A stretch of 64,000 nt of DNA from Cryptomeria japonica (Eukaryota; Streptophyta; Pinopsida; Cupressales; Cupressaceae), in contig NC_081413.1 in assembly GCF_030272615.1 (NCBI RefSeq), forward strand, positions 551,240,136-551,304,135, in the 5' to 3' direction. The notes under the pieces were generated by a model, which saw only the letters and a program-made list of their open reading frames with translations, had not been told where the DNA came from and ran no database searches. Both the position numbers and the translations under genes were made by a program. Of this stretch, positions 55,393 to 64,000 are shown one piece after another. How positions within the stretch are numbered: the first letter of the stretch is position 1; each line of letters begins with the position of its first letter.

Positions 55393-56710
55393 TTAGGATA
55401 ACATTCTGCACACATGATTTAAACTTTCTACAACCTTCCGGAATCGGTTACAGATCACCAAAGAGGGGGTTCTAAAAATCTGCATGGAAAGTTCCCCCCA
55501 ATGCAAAAATTCCAAGTTACCAGATGAGGTTCCATCACCGGATTCAGGTGTAGAGCCATTTGCTGCAATAGAATCTTCCTTCTTCACCCACATCTTCTTG
55601 TGTTGATCTCTAATTTCATCTACTTTCACTTTCCCTTTCTCATCTGATTGGCGTTGATTCATCGGACCATTATTTCTTCTTCTACAATATTTTTTGATGT
55701 GTCCATATTTGTTGCACGCATGACAAACAATATTTCTCTTCATAGGTCTAAAGTTCATCTAGCTTGGTCTCATCCTGCATTGGTTAGAGATGTCCAAACA
55801 TTTCACATGCAAAACATCTCTTATTTTGAAATTTATTCATCATTCTGCACATGTTTGATTTGTGACCAAAATTGTTGCATTTAAAACATTGACCGGTAAA
55901 GGTAGGAACTTTGTTCATAATTTTATTCATCATTTCATTATTCATCCTACTTCTGCACTAATTTTCCATATGTCTGAATCTATTGCAAGTAAAACATCTA
56001 CCTTTGAATTTATAAGAATTAGATTGTCTTACCAGAGGACTCTTGCTCTTTTGGTGATTAGGTTTTGCATTGCTTTGTCCCAAACCAGAGGATTCTCCCT
56101 TCTCAAATCCAAGTCCTTTGGTATCCTTTCCATGTCTTTGTTTTTCTAGCATCTCATCAAGCCTTGTTGAGCTAGCATTGAATTTGTCTTTGTATTCATT
56201 TGCAGTAGCAAGTTCATCTCTTAAGGATATTATCTGTCTTTCAAGTTCTTGACCATCATTCCTTGATTGGATCATCTCAAGCTTCAACTGATCATTCTCA
56301 TAAGTCAAACTACAACATTCATATGATATGTCTTTCAATGATTGAGTCAATATTTCTTCATTATTCTTCTGGTCTTCAATCTCTTTAGTCAGTTTCATCA
56401 CAATGGATTGCATCTCATTCTTCAATACAACATTCTCTCTAGCAAGCTTTTCACGCTCATCAGATTTGTTTTGATTTTCCATGCTTTGTTCCTCTTTCTC
56501 TTTCAGTTTATCCATCAACTCTTTCCTCTTATCTCTAGAAGTGTTCACTTGCTCCTTCAATGTCTCAATGAAGTCTTCAGCCGCACTCAAGTTTCTTTTC
56601 AAAAACTTACTTCATTTCTTGTTGCATCTAGATCTTCAAGGGCCACATTGAGTTGTCTCTGCAAACCGGGGTCCATTGATTCAATCTCTCGATCTTCCTC
56701 AAGTTGTTAG
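55393..56710 (-). pseudogene. Gag-like coiled-coil protein with CCHC knuckles (element P unit 1)
   Basis: A long coiled coil (AAEDFIETLKEQVNTSRDK, EEQSMENQNKSDEREKLARE, DQLKLEMIQSRNDGQELERQ) in 56602-55958 leads to CFTCNRFRHMEN then a stop. A second Cys-rich part follows, and CHACNKYGHIKKYC (55710-55750), a proper C-x2-C-x4-H-x4-C knuckle. It then becomes acidic/polar to 55393. This is the architecture of Gag in gymnosperm and monocot copia-like elements. Stops at 55958 and about 55760 break it. It precedes gene D by about 290 bases. Confidence 0.65.
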
Positions 56711-56728
56711 ACTTCTTCGGAGGAACTA

Positions 56729-56741
56729 GGATATGATACCA
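56729..56741 (-). promoter_or_regulatory. Primer binding site of element P, tRNA-iMet type
   Basis: Minus strand TGGTATCATATCC two bases after the LTR end CCAACA. Seven to eight bases match the initiator tRNA complement; the rest is diverged. Confidence 0.65.
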
Positions 56742-56743
56742 AT

Positions 56744-57878
56744 TGTTGGAATCAATGAACATTGAGAGGGGGGTGAATCAATAATCTGAGAGTTTTAACA
56801 TTGTTATACTAGTTTTTAAACCACCAGATGCATAAGAAAGAAATCAAAGTGTCAAAACATAAAGTAAACAACCATGCAACCATAACACCAAGATTTTTAC
56901 ATGGAAACCCAAATGGGAAAAACCATGGTGGGATTTGAACCCATAATATTATTCTACTATGGCTAGTGGGAAAACAATATTACATAAGGGGAATGCACTT
57001 GCATTCAGGCACACTTCCTAGAGCTTATTGCTCAAGTACAAAAAAAGGCTACAACCCCAGAGGAATATTCACTCCCTTAGAGCTGATTACAAAAGATTAC
57101 AATGAGAAATGAATTGGTAAATAGCATCTAAATATGTCAGGAATCAGTTCCAGTTAAGTGCAAATAATCTGTGGTCACTAATTTGCTTGTTTGCTCTGCT
57201 CTACTCAATGATGGGTCACTGGATCAACTTAAGTCAAGGTGTGCATGTCAAACTATGTGCAATCACTTCAAAATAGGTTATCACATTATCTACATACCAA
57301 AAATAATTATCCAAATCAGTCTTATATATCTGCACACACTAAAATTAGTCCCCTTCATGTCAACTTCATGAGATATGAAAATATGAAACGTGTAGCTGCA
57401 AGTCAGCTTCAATGCTTCACTAAATCATATGTTGGACCAAACTATATGACCACACACTTCCTATAGGTCTTGCCAATTACCTCGAATGCATTACCAATCA
57501 CCAGAATCTAATTGATGAATCTAGTTACATGTTACATCATCAAATATAACAAATACTGTTTTTGAGTTCTACCGGATACTAGATCTTCAAATAAGTGACA
57601 ATCAATATCAGATGGTGATTTAACATGATAATCAGCTCCAAATACTTTACCAATAAGTCTTGAATACTCAAATCAAAGACTGCATCACCAGGGGTGAAAA
57701 TACTTCCAAAACTGTACACTGGGCAAACCGATATCAACAAACCTTCTCAAGATAACCAGATAACCAAAGTTTCATACCGGATTAGATCCATCGACTAAGT
57801 TTCCATCAATGACAACTCTTATAGATCTATATATACACCAGGAATCACCATACATCACTGGAACATCAAATGCCAACA
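56744..57878 (-). repeat. Element P LTR (middle, shared)
   Basis: On its left side lies the primer site of unit 1 and on its right side the polypurine tract of unit 2 (57879-57892). It therefore serves as 5' LTR of one unit and 3' LTR of the other. Confidence 0.88.
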
Positions 57879-58160
57879 ATCTCCCCCTTTGGCATTGATG
57901 GTAACACAAGTGAAAAATGTCAAAAGTTGTAAAACACCAAAAAGATCTATATAATTAATCCTGACTGACTCCCCCCGAATTGCATACACCATTTTTCACT
58001 GCTCTCTCTCTCTTTGGCATCAATGGCAAAGGGCGGGAAACTGCCAAGATCTTATGTAAAAAACAATGAAAGAATGAATGTACTCTATTTACATAAACTT
58101 AAAGATGTCTGAGTAAGTCACCTTTAAGGAATCAAAATACTAGGTCCATCCTCTTAGTAT
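57879..58160 (-). other. Element P unit 2: polypurine tract and 3' end of internal region
   Basis: Matches unit 1 at 38573-38840 up to CCATCCTCTTAG (58157), where copia B begins. No complete gene. Confidence 0.7.
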
Positions 58161-58415
58161 TGTATTGTTTCTTCTACCTACCCACACCTATTTCCTACCT
58201 ACCCATGTTTCTTATTGAGCCACATGTCATGTTTGTGTGCTCACATATCCATATAGCCTTACCTATATAAGCAGGCTTATATTCATTGTATGTATCGCTT
58301 GATGATCCAGTTGATCGGTATTTTCATCTTGATAGAATACAGTTTATTTCTATCATATATTTTGTCTCTCTTATTTGTTCTTTCCATTGCCTCTTGATAT
58401 TGGCAAAATCTCACA
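58161..58415 (+). repeat. 5' LTR of copia B
   Basis: About 255 bases with CTATATAAGCAGGC (TATA box) near 58263. Ends CTCACA before the primer site. No second copy is in the window. Confidence 0.65.
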
Positions 58416-58428
58416 TGGTATCAGAGCC
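58416..58428 (+). promoter_or_regulatory. Primer binding site of copia B, tRNA-iMet
   Basis: TGGTATCAGAGCC matches the complement of the initiator tRNA-Met 3' end exactly as in most plant copia elements. Confidence 0.88.
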
Positions 58429-59251
58429 ATTAGAGTGTCATTGGTTTGCTAATTGAGAGAAATTTGATGCTATTTGGGGTTGTGTATTTTGGAGTTTTCT
58501 ATTGCAGGTTATTATTGAAGCTTGATGGGTCAAATATGAGGTTACCATTGGAATTAGGAGGTCCAAGAAAGTCAGTTTTGCCTTTTGTTTCATCAAAATC
58601 GGACTTCGGAGGGCAAATCTAGAGGCATTTGAAGTTTGCTGCTGCGGCAAAAATTTTCCAGAAATTATAATTTTGCAGGCATTTTTCAAATAGCGATATC
58701 TCACTCATCCGAACTCGTTTTTTCAAGCAATTTTTTTTGTTTTGGGGTAGAATTTCATGATATATACAATGGTGCGGGATTTTTTTGATTTTCGGATACA
58801 GGTTTTTCAGAAATCATGAAATCCCGGTTTTTACAACTTTGGAGGCTTCATTTGGGTTCATATGGACTCCTTTTCAGGTGCCATTTTTTTTTAAAGTGCA
58901 TATTTTTTCATCTACTTTCATAATCTGCCATCTGTTTGCAGTGATTTTAAGTAGAAATTGTACTTTCAATATTTGGCCATTTTTGGCATATTTGGTACTT
59001 GTATTTCGCTTGGATCTCAGTTTAGATCACTAGCAGTATTTTTTGAAGTCTCTTAGATCTCATTTTTTAGAAGTTGTAAATTGAAATCAGAAGTCCACTT
59101 TGCCTTGTTTTGCAAATGGCCCATTGTATATGCACTAAGTATAAAGTGCCAAAATCACCATTTTGGTGGGGGTTTCTTGATTGAGTATTTTGGGGGGGTG
59201 TCTTGTGTGATTGTGTCTCTCTCTATCTTGTGTTTTTTCATTGTTGGTGCT
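58429..59251 (+). other. Leader of copia B
   Basis: T-rich leader without a supported gene. The frame of the protein extends upstream to 59081, but the Gag-like similarity starts at MGSSKFPLLTPHNYASW (59252), which I take as the start. Confidence 0.45.
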
Positions 59252-61228
59252 ATGGGTTCTTCTAAATTTCCACTTTTAACTCCTCATAATTATGCATCAT
59301 GGAAAATTAAGGCATGGAGTAAACTAATGGAAAAAGGACTCATTCATTATGTAAATGAAACTATAACAGCACCACCTGATCCTAATTCTCAAATTGAATG
59401 GCTTACTAAGAGTTTTATGGCACTTGGAACTCTTAGAAAGTATGTATCATATGACCTCATTTTTCACATTGATAAGTGTACAACAATTAAAAAGGCTTGG
59501 GATATTTTTAAGAAATTGTATGGTGAAGTTGATGAGATTAAGGGCTATAAGCTTGATAGTGAACTCACAACTTTGGATCCCAAGGATTTTGATATAATCC
59601 AAGATTATGTCACAAAAGCAACTAAGTTAAGAGCAAAGCTAAAAGATTGTGGAATTGACAAAAAGGATGCTCAATTGGTTTATAACTTGTTGGACAAGCT
59701 TCCTTCAGAGTATGCAGCCTTTGTATCTAGCTTTCACACCCATAGGTTAGCTCAAGGTTCCTCATACACTTCTCCCTCATTTGATTCATTCACGGAGATG
59801 TTGATACTTGAGCAATCTAAGTTGACCACGATGAGGATTCTCAAATCTTCAAAGTCACAAACTTTGGTGGCTAACAAAGGGAATCAAAAGCAACCTAAGT
59901 CTAAACCACAACAAGATGGAGCACAATCTTCCTCTCCACAACAAGGTGATTCACCATTCTCACCTAAGAGGAAATCATATAAGGACAATCTTTTTTGTGG
60001 ATATTGCAAGAAGTCAGGACATGATGAACATCATTGTTATAAGAAGGATATTGATGAGTTGAAGAATATTCTTGAGAAGAATAGAATCAACCTACCTTCT
60101 AGAATGTCTACATCGGCTTCTTCCAAGGATAAAGGAAAGGATCACTCTTTTGGGACAAATAAAGGAAAGGGACAAGCTCTTTGTGCTGCTACAAGTCATG
60201 ATTCAGGGAGATGGCTTCTAGATTCAGGGGCTTCTCATCATATGGCATCTTCGCAGTCTATGTTTTCTACATTTGAGCCTTGCCACATGCCACAGATTTT
60301 GATGGGAAATCATACATACATGGATGTGATTGGGAAAGGATCTATTGCCATTGGGGATAACTCCTTCAATGATGTGTTGTGTGTACCCCACTTGACAAAT
60401 AATCTTCTTTCCATCTATCAAATCACACATGGGGCAACTAAGAAAATTGTGGAGTTCACACCTGATTCAGTTATCATTAGAGACTTGGAGAGTGGAGCTA
60501 TCATTGCGACTGGGGCGGTTGATCATTCATCTCGGTTGTACTCTTTTTCAGATTTTGGTCCTATTGATGAGGTTGATTCTACCTATGTTGATGATTCGGA
60601 TTTTGAGGAGAACTTTGGGCATTTGAACTTGGGGATTCTCACATGTGACCCCGTTCTTGACCCTTGCATTTCATCTCCTTCTATTGATATCACACCACCT
60701 ATTGCACCTGATGATTCAGCTAGTGCGACAGTTTTGCCTTCTTATCATTCAGTGCAGCAGGATATTTCATGTCTTCCAGCTTCAGTTGATTGGGATGCCT
60801 ACTTGACAGACATTGCAGGTTTGTTTGTGGACTCCTACATTGCAGATTTGGGAGACACCATTGATGACATTCATCTTCTCTTTAATGAAGATGATCCTTC
60901 TTTGATTGTTGCGAGGGATCACTCTAACCCTCTTGTGCATTCTCTACATGATCAATCTTTAGAGGTTGACATGATTGTGGATACTTTTGTACAACACTTG
61001 GAGGAGGTCTCTTTATCTTTTGAGGAGACATATGAGTCTTTGGACATTGTTCTACATTCATCTCCACTAGATCTTGGAGTGTCTTTGTCAGCAGTGTGGC
61101 GCAATTTACCACCTTTGGAGGGGGTAAACTTCAGCATCGATATGGGGACACTTGAGCAGTTTTCAGAGATTCCTTTCATCATGAGTATTTTTCCTACATC
61201 TTCCTTTCATGGTTGTCAAAAGAATTAA
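59252..61228 (+). CDS. Gag-protease of copia B with acidic C-terminal extension, open frame
   Basis: An uninterrupted frame of 658 codons from ATG 59252. Gag part: NYASWKIKAWSKLMEKGL, AWDIFKKLYGEVDEIKGYK, YVTKATKLRAKLKDCGI, LLDKLPSEYAAFVSSF (UBN2 type, residues ~10-200). Knuckle CGYCKKSGHDEHHC at ~250. Protease RWLLDSGASHHMASSQ at ~325. Then, instead of integrase, an acidic extension (TYVDDSDFEENFGHLNL, LFNEDDPSLIVARDHS, EVDMIVDTFVQHLEEVS) of about 250 residues. The last codons and stop come from element P after the junction at 61215, so the native end is lost. An open frame this long is unique in the window and suggests a younger insertion. Confidence 0.75.
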   Translation: MGSSKFPLLTPHNYASWKIKAWSKLMEKGLIHYVNETITAPPDPNSQIEWLTKSFMALGTLRKYVSYDLIFHIDKCTTIKKAWDIFKKLYGEVDEIKGYKLDSELTTLDPKDFDIIQDYVTKATKLRAKLKDCGIDKKDAQLVYNLLDKLPSEYAAFVSSFHTHRLAQGSSYTSPSFDSFTEMLILEQSKLTTMRILKSSKSQTLVANKGNQKQPKSKPQQDGAQSSSPQQGDSPFSPKRKSYKDNLFCGYCKKSGHDEHHCYKKDIDELKNILEKNRINLPSRMSTSASSKDKGKDHSFGTNKGKGQALCAATSHDSGRWLLDSGASHHMASSQSMFSTFEPCHMPQILMGNHTYMDVIGKGSIAIGDNSFNDVLCVPHLTNNLLSIYQITHGATKKIVEFTPDSVIIRDLESGAIIATGAVDHSSRLYSFSDFGPIDEVDSTYVDDSDFEENFGHLNLGILTCDPVLDPCISSPSIDITPPIAPDDSASATVLPSYHSVQQDISCLPASVDWDAYLTDIAGLFVDSYIADLGDTIDDIHLLFNEDDPSLIVARDHSNPLVHSLHDQSLEVDMIVDTFVQHLEEVSLSFEETYESLDIVLHSSPLDLGVSLSAVWRNLPPLEGVNFSIDMGTLEQFSEIPFIMSIFPTSSFHGCQKN

Positions 61229-63765
61229 ATTGAGTATTTATAGTATTCAACATATTCCTTAAGTTACTAGATGGAGAAACACAAGAATCTTGAGCAAAAT
61301 TTGGTAGAATTTTCTACAAAATTTCAGTGGCATAAGAGAACTTCTCTGTCCACAGATTGAGATTTCAAGAGATCTTCGCTTGCCTTAATTGAGTCTGTGT
61401 AGAAATTTCCAACACCTGGAGAGGTGACAGAGTCCTTAGATCAAGCGGACTATGTGAAAAGTCATCATCAAGAATAATCTGCTTACCTTTGTCAGAGACA
61501 GTGGTTGCAGTCATGGTCACCAGAGCTCTCTGTTTGGGCTCATCACTCTTCTCCATTTCCTTTTCAATTCCAGCACTCGCTCTTTTCACTTTTGGCTACC
61601 TCCTTGGCTATCATTTCTGCAATTACTTCTATCTAAGGAGGATCCTAAGTAGCTTCACCAGAGATATTTCCTAGTACATCATCAAAGGGTGCTTCTATAG
61701 GTACCTGCTCAGTCTCCTCAGAAGGTGGTTGATCCATCTGACCACTGGACACTTCTGTATGTAGTTTCGGGATGGAAGTATCTTATGGAATGTGTTCTTC
61801 CGGTTGGGTGTCCACCTCTTTGTTTACCCCAAGCTCTCTCGAAAATTATCTCATTGTCTATTCAGTTTCCTTGGCCACCTCATCAATTTTCCCAAGCATT
61901 ATTCTATTTACTCTCTTCTTGCTTTAGAATTTCTCCTTAGCCAATTTCAATAATCTATCAATTTCATCTTTAGAAATAATTGAACAAACATTTACCAGTT
62001 CATAGTCCTACATTTCTTTATCTTTCTGACAGGTAGCATTTCTCCGGGCATCCAAAATATCATACAACTCTTTAGGTAACTCAGAAGATAACTTAATTAT
62101 TGCCCTACTAAATTTATTCATATAGTGTGCAACTACCTCTTCAACTTCCCTTCTCTCATTATCACCAGCATTTTTATAATATACAGCTAAATTATTTAAA
62201 TTACCATCCTTCATTACCTCATTCTTGACATCATCTAAGGTTTTGGGAGGAATAATTGTACATGAACCTTTGATCTTACCGAATTCCAAGGCCTCATCCA
62301 ATTCTGATTTTTGTTTCCGGCTTTTAGGCTTTCCGGATGATTCACCCTGGATTCTATTCTTCTTGGAAGGTGGAGCATCACTAGATGGCTTTCTTACAAC
62401 TCGAGCATAAGTAGTTGTCTTCTTGACTTTCCCAACCTCCTCATCCGATTCAATCTCCTCCTCGACTGCAACAAATTTTCTTGTGGATTTCTCCTTCTTC
62501 CTCTTATCAATTCGACTAGTAGATATTGTTGGTTTGGGTTTCGGTGGAGGTACCAGTTTCTTTACTTTGGAGGTAGGAGAAGATCTACTAGGCTTGGGCT
62601 TTTTAGGCACAGTTGCCGGATTGACTACATCTTCTTCCCTCAAAATTCTTTGAGCTCTTTCCCTCTGCACAACCTCTTTTGTCAATCCTATCTGCTCAAC
62701 AACAACCTCTACTTCTTTCTGGATCTTCCTTTTCCTTGTCGGTTCAAAGAACTGTTGGTGCAAGATTAAGTCCTTTTCCCTAAAGGTACCAAATGTTGGT
62801 TCCTTTCCATCCACTAGCTGACTCAACATGTGTTGAGCATATGCATCAAGAGTGATAGCATCAGCTTCATATCCCATAGGAAAAATCCATATAGTCCTTG
62901 GCTCGACTACTTCCATTAGGCATTGATCCTTATCAACCATGAAGCAAATGGTTTTCTCATACTTCCACACTATTTCGTTTGGAATTATTTCCCTGTTCTT
63001 CATAGTGGCTTGAAGGTTTTTAAAATATCCCCACAAGGCTGATATTCTCATTGTGTTGTCACTGATTGCCATTATGCCTTCCTTGATCTACATGGCCATC
63101 GGTTTATCATAGGCCCATTGGACCTTTCCTTGTATATTGGGGATCTCATTCATGAAGTATAAGACCAAACAAATAATAAGAGAACCAAATTTGAATGTAT
63201 GTTTTTTATTATGTTTTATTTTCTTTAGATTACTCATTAATTCATTGAGAAAGACTATACACAAGTTGTACCTTTTATCCTCTTTCAACATCTGATATGC
63301 AGAGTAGATTGATGTTCCAGAGACAAAATTTTGTCTGCTAGATTGATAGACTTTGTAGCCGACCACCATTGATGCAAATCTAACATCATGCTCCAGAATG
63401 TCACTTATAGTTATTTCTCTATTGTCAAATATTGAACTAATAGTGGCTATCACAGTGTTATTTTATATTTTCCTTGGGCTAGGTACTTCACTAGATGCGC
63501 TCAAACATGTCATGGCCTGAATTGTCTGTTTAATGATCTTATGTGGCTTATCGAACCACATGAATTCATCATGGATTCGACTGAGAATGTATTGGATCCA
63601 TTTCTTTTCATCAAAATTCAGAAAATGAACGAACTGAGAAAAACCCTTATTTTGCAAAATCTTATATTCCAGCTTAAGATTTCCCAAAGTTTCTGCCAAC
63701 TATTGATTGTACAAGGTTAGCATGTTTGCACTCCAAAGTTCTTCAAGATCACAGTGTATGTAAGA
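61216..63765 (-). pseudogene. Gene D, element P unit 2 (mostly uninterrupted copy)
   Basis: Same protein as in unit 1 without hAT2. ETLGNLKLEYKILQNKGFSQ starts at about 63700. Then FDNREITISDILEHDV and FKFGSLIICLVLYFMNEIPN (63453-63088), then one long frame 63072-62008 with FMVDKDQCLMEVVEPRT, the KKLVPPPKPKPTISTS linker, KTTTYARVVRKPSSDAP, SKKNRIQGESSGKPKSRKQK, ELPKELYDILDARRN. Stops near 63460 and 63085. At 62361-62385 it shows the uninterrupted hAT2 target (GGAAGGTGGAGCATCAC). The right end stops at about 63765 before the ATG. Confidence 0.65.
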
Positions 63766-63921
63766 CCTTCTATCTTTGTATCACTTTGATTGAAATTAGA
63801 AATAGAACTAATAAAAGAAGATAACAAATGCATTTTAAAAATAGTAAACTACATTAAAGAAGCAATGCAGTAGTGAAGGAATGATAAAGAATTCTTTTGA
63901 AAATAATATAGAAGAAGTGTT
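63766..63921. other. Short internal stretch between element P unit 2 and the right-edge primer site
   Basis: AT-rich, no coding signal. It is probably the leader of the right-edge LTR element, into which element P inserted. Confidence 0.35.
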
Positions 63922-63937
63922 CACATCGAGTTCACCA
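63922..63937 (-). promoter_or_regulatory. Primer binding site, tRNA-Trp type (right-edge element)
   Basis: Minus strand TGGTGAACTCGATGTG, two mismatches to the complement of plant tRNA-Trp, three bases inside the LTR end. The same primer type as the outer element at 5416-36825, with a different LTR. Confidence 0.65.
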
Positions 63938-63940
63938 AAA

Positions 63941-64000
63941 TGTAGAGGTGGGAATTTGTTACCTCTAAGATGATGAATCTCAGAGAACAAACTATTCACT
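63941..64000 (-). repeat. LTR end at right window edge
   Basis: Partner of 37276-37424. On the minus strand the LTR ends CCACCTCTACA, followed by TTT and the primer site. It continues beyond the window. Confidence 0.6.

Larger units (their letters stand above)
58161..61215 (+). mobile_element. Copia B: gag-protease copia-type element, 3' truncated
   Basis: The 5' LTR (about 58161-58415, TGTATTGTTTC to ATCTCACA) is followed without a gap by TGGTATCAGAGCC, a perfect tRNA-iMet primer site. Internal: 840-base leader and one long frame. No RT, integrase, polypurine tract or 3' LTR. The element stops at 61215 at TCAAAAGAATTAAATTG of element P unit 2. Relative to unit 1, the P segment 38841-39352 is missing here. 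The exact left edge is uncertain by a few bases (TATTGTATTG). Confidence 0.75.
37425..63765 (-). mobile_element. Element P: tandem LTR retroelement (LTR-internal-LTR-internal)
   Basis: Two units on the minus strand share a middle LTR. LTRs start TGTTGGCATTTGATG and end GATTCCAACA (TGTTCG in the left copy), about 1.14 kb. The primer site is tRNA-iMet-like and the polypurine tract CCAAAGGGGGAGAT. Each unit encodes a Gag-like protein with CCHC knuckles (unit 1 only) and a second gene D. No RT or integrase is seen, so it is non-autonomous. Unit 1 (38573-56743) is split by hAT2. Unit 2 (57879-63765) contains copia B, lacks its gag end and stops without a second outer LTR. The layout is the expected result of LTR recombination between two copies. 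Confidence 0.8.

Noticed and set aside
1-64000. CRISPR arrays, bacterial operons, rRNA or tRNA genes
   Set aside because: None seen. The tRNA-like matches are primer binding sites next to LTR ends, and repeats lack CRISPR spacing.
1-64000. Intact host protein-coding gene
   Set aside because: No frame combines recognisable host function, intact splicing and lack of stops. The KGEHDGA gene is split and gene A is interrupted by stops.

Overview
The window looks like intergenic DNA from a seed plant with a very large genome, most likely a gymnosperm (conifer type). It is AT-rich, holds no intact host gene, and consists almost entirely of old, diverged transposable elements nested in one another. 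The organism call is inference from element types (Athila-like and Tork-like LTR elements, plant tRNA-Trp and tRNA-iMet primer sites). No species marker is visible.

Left part (1-5415). A broken gene resembling the plant mobile domain family (gene A) runs on the minus strand off the left edge. Upstream of it lie a cluster of GAACCTTGAACC hairpin repeats and a ~375-bp tandem repeat. After that comes the 3' half of a spliced minus-strand gene of an unnamed family (KGEHDGA motif). Its 5' half lies 31 kb away at 36831-37275, because a plus-strand Ty3/gypsy-type element (5416-36825, target duplication CACAT, tRNA-Trp primer site, gag-protease only) inserted into it.

That outer element was hit repeatedly. 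An Athila-like gypsy element (6283-13407, minus) sits in its 5' LTR. A 12.4-kb hAT DNA transposon (hAT1, 15144-27507, 8-bp duplication ATCACAAT) sits in its gag. A Tork-like copia element (copia A, 31190-~36214) sits in its 3' part, and copia A carries a solo LTR of its own family inside its gag.

Right part (37276-64000). A minus-strand LTR retroelement with a tRNA-iMet site (element P) is present as LTR-internal-LTR-internal, the two units sharing the middle LTR. Unit 1 carries a 13.1-kb hAT transposon (hAT2, 40481-53551, 8-bp duplication GGGTGGAG). Unit 2 shows the matching empty site, but carries a separate copia gag-protease element (copia B, ~58161-61215). The ends of a further tRNA-Trp LTR element appear at 37276-37424 and at the right edge.

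The most interesting pattern is that hAT1 and hAT2, which share termini, promoter, 5' UTR intron and transposase, each also carry a second large gene (B and C). Genes A, B, C and the second gene of element P (D) appear to be distant members of one plant-mobile-domain-like family: a helical N-terminal region followed, where visible, by charged or coiled-coil sequence. The genes in the hAT elements and at locus A lie beside their own arrays of short repeats. This suggests a passenger gene family moving between DNA transposons and retroelements. All copies here are broken by stops or frameshifts.
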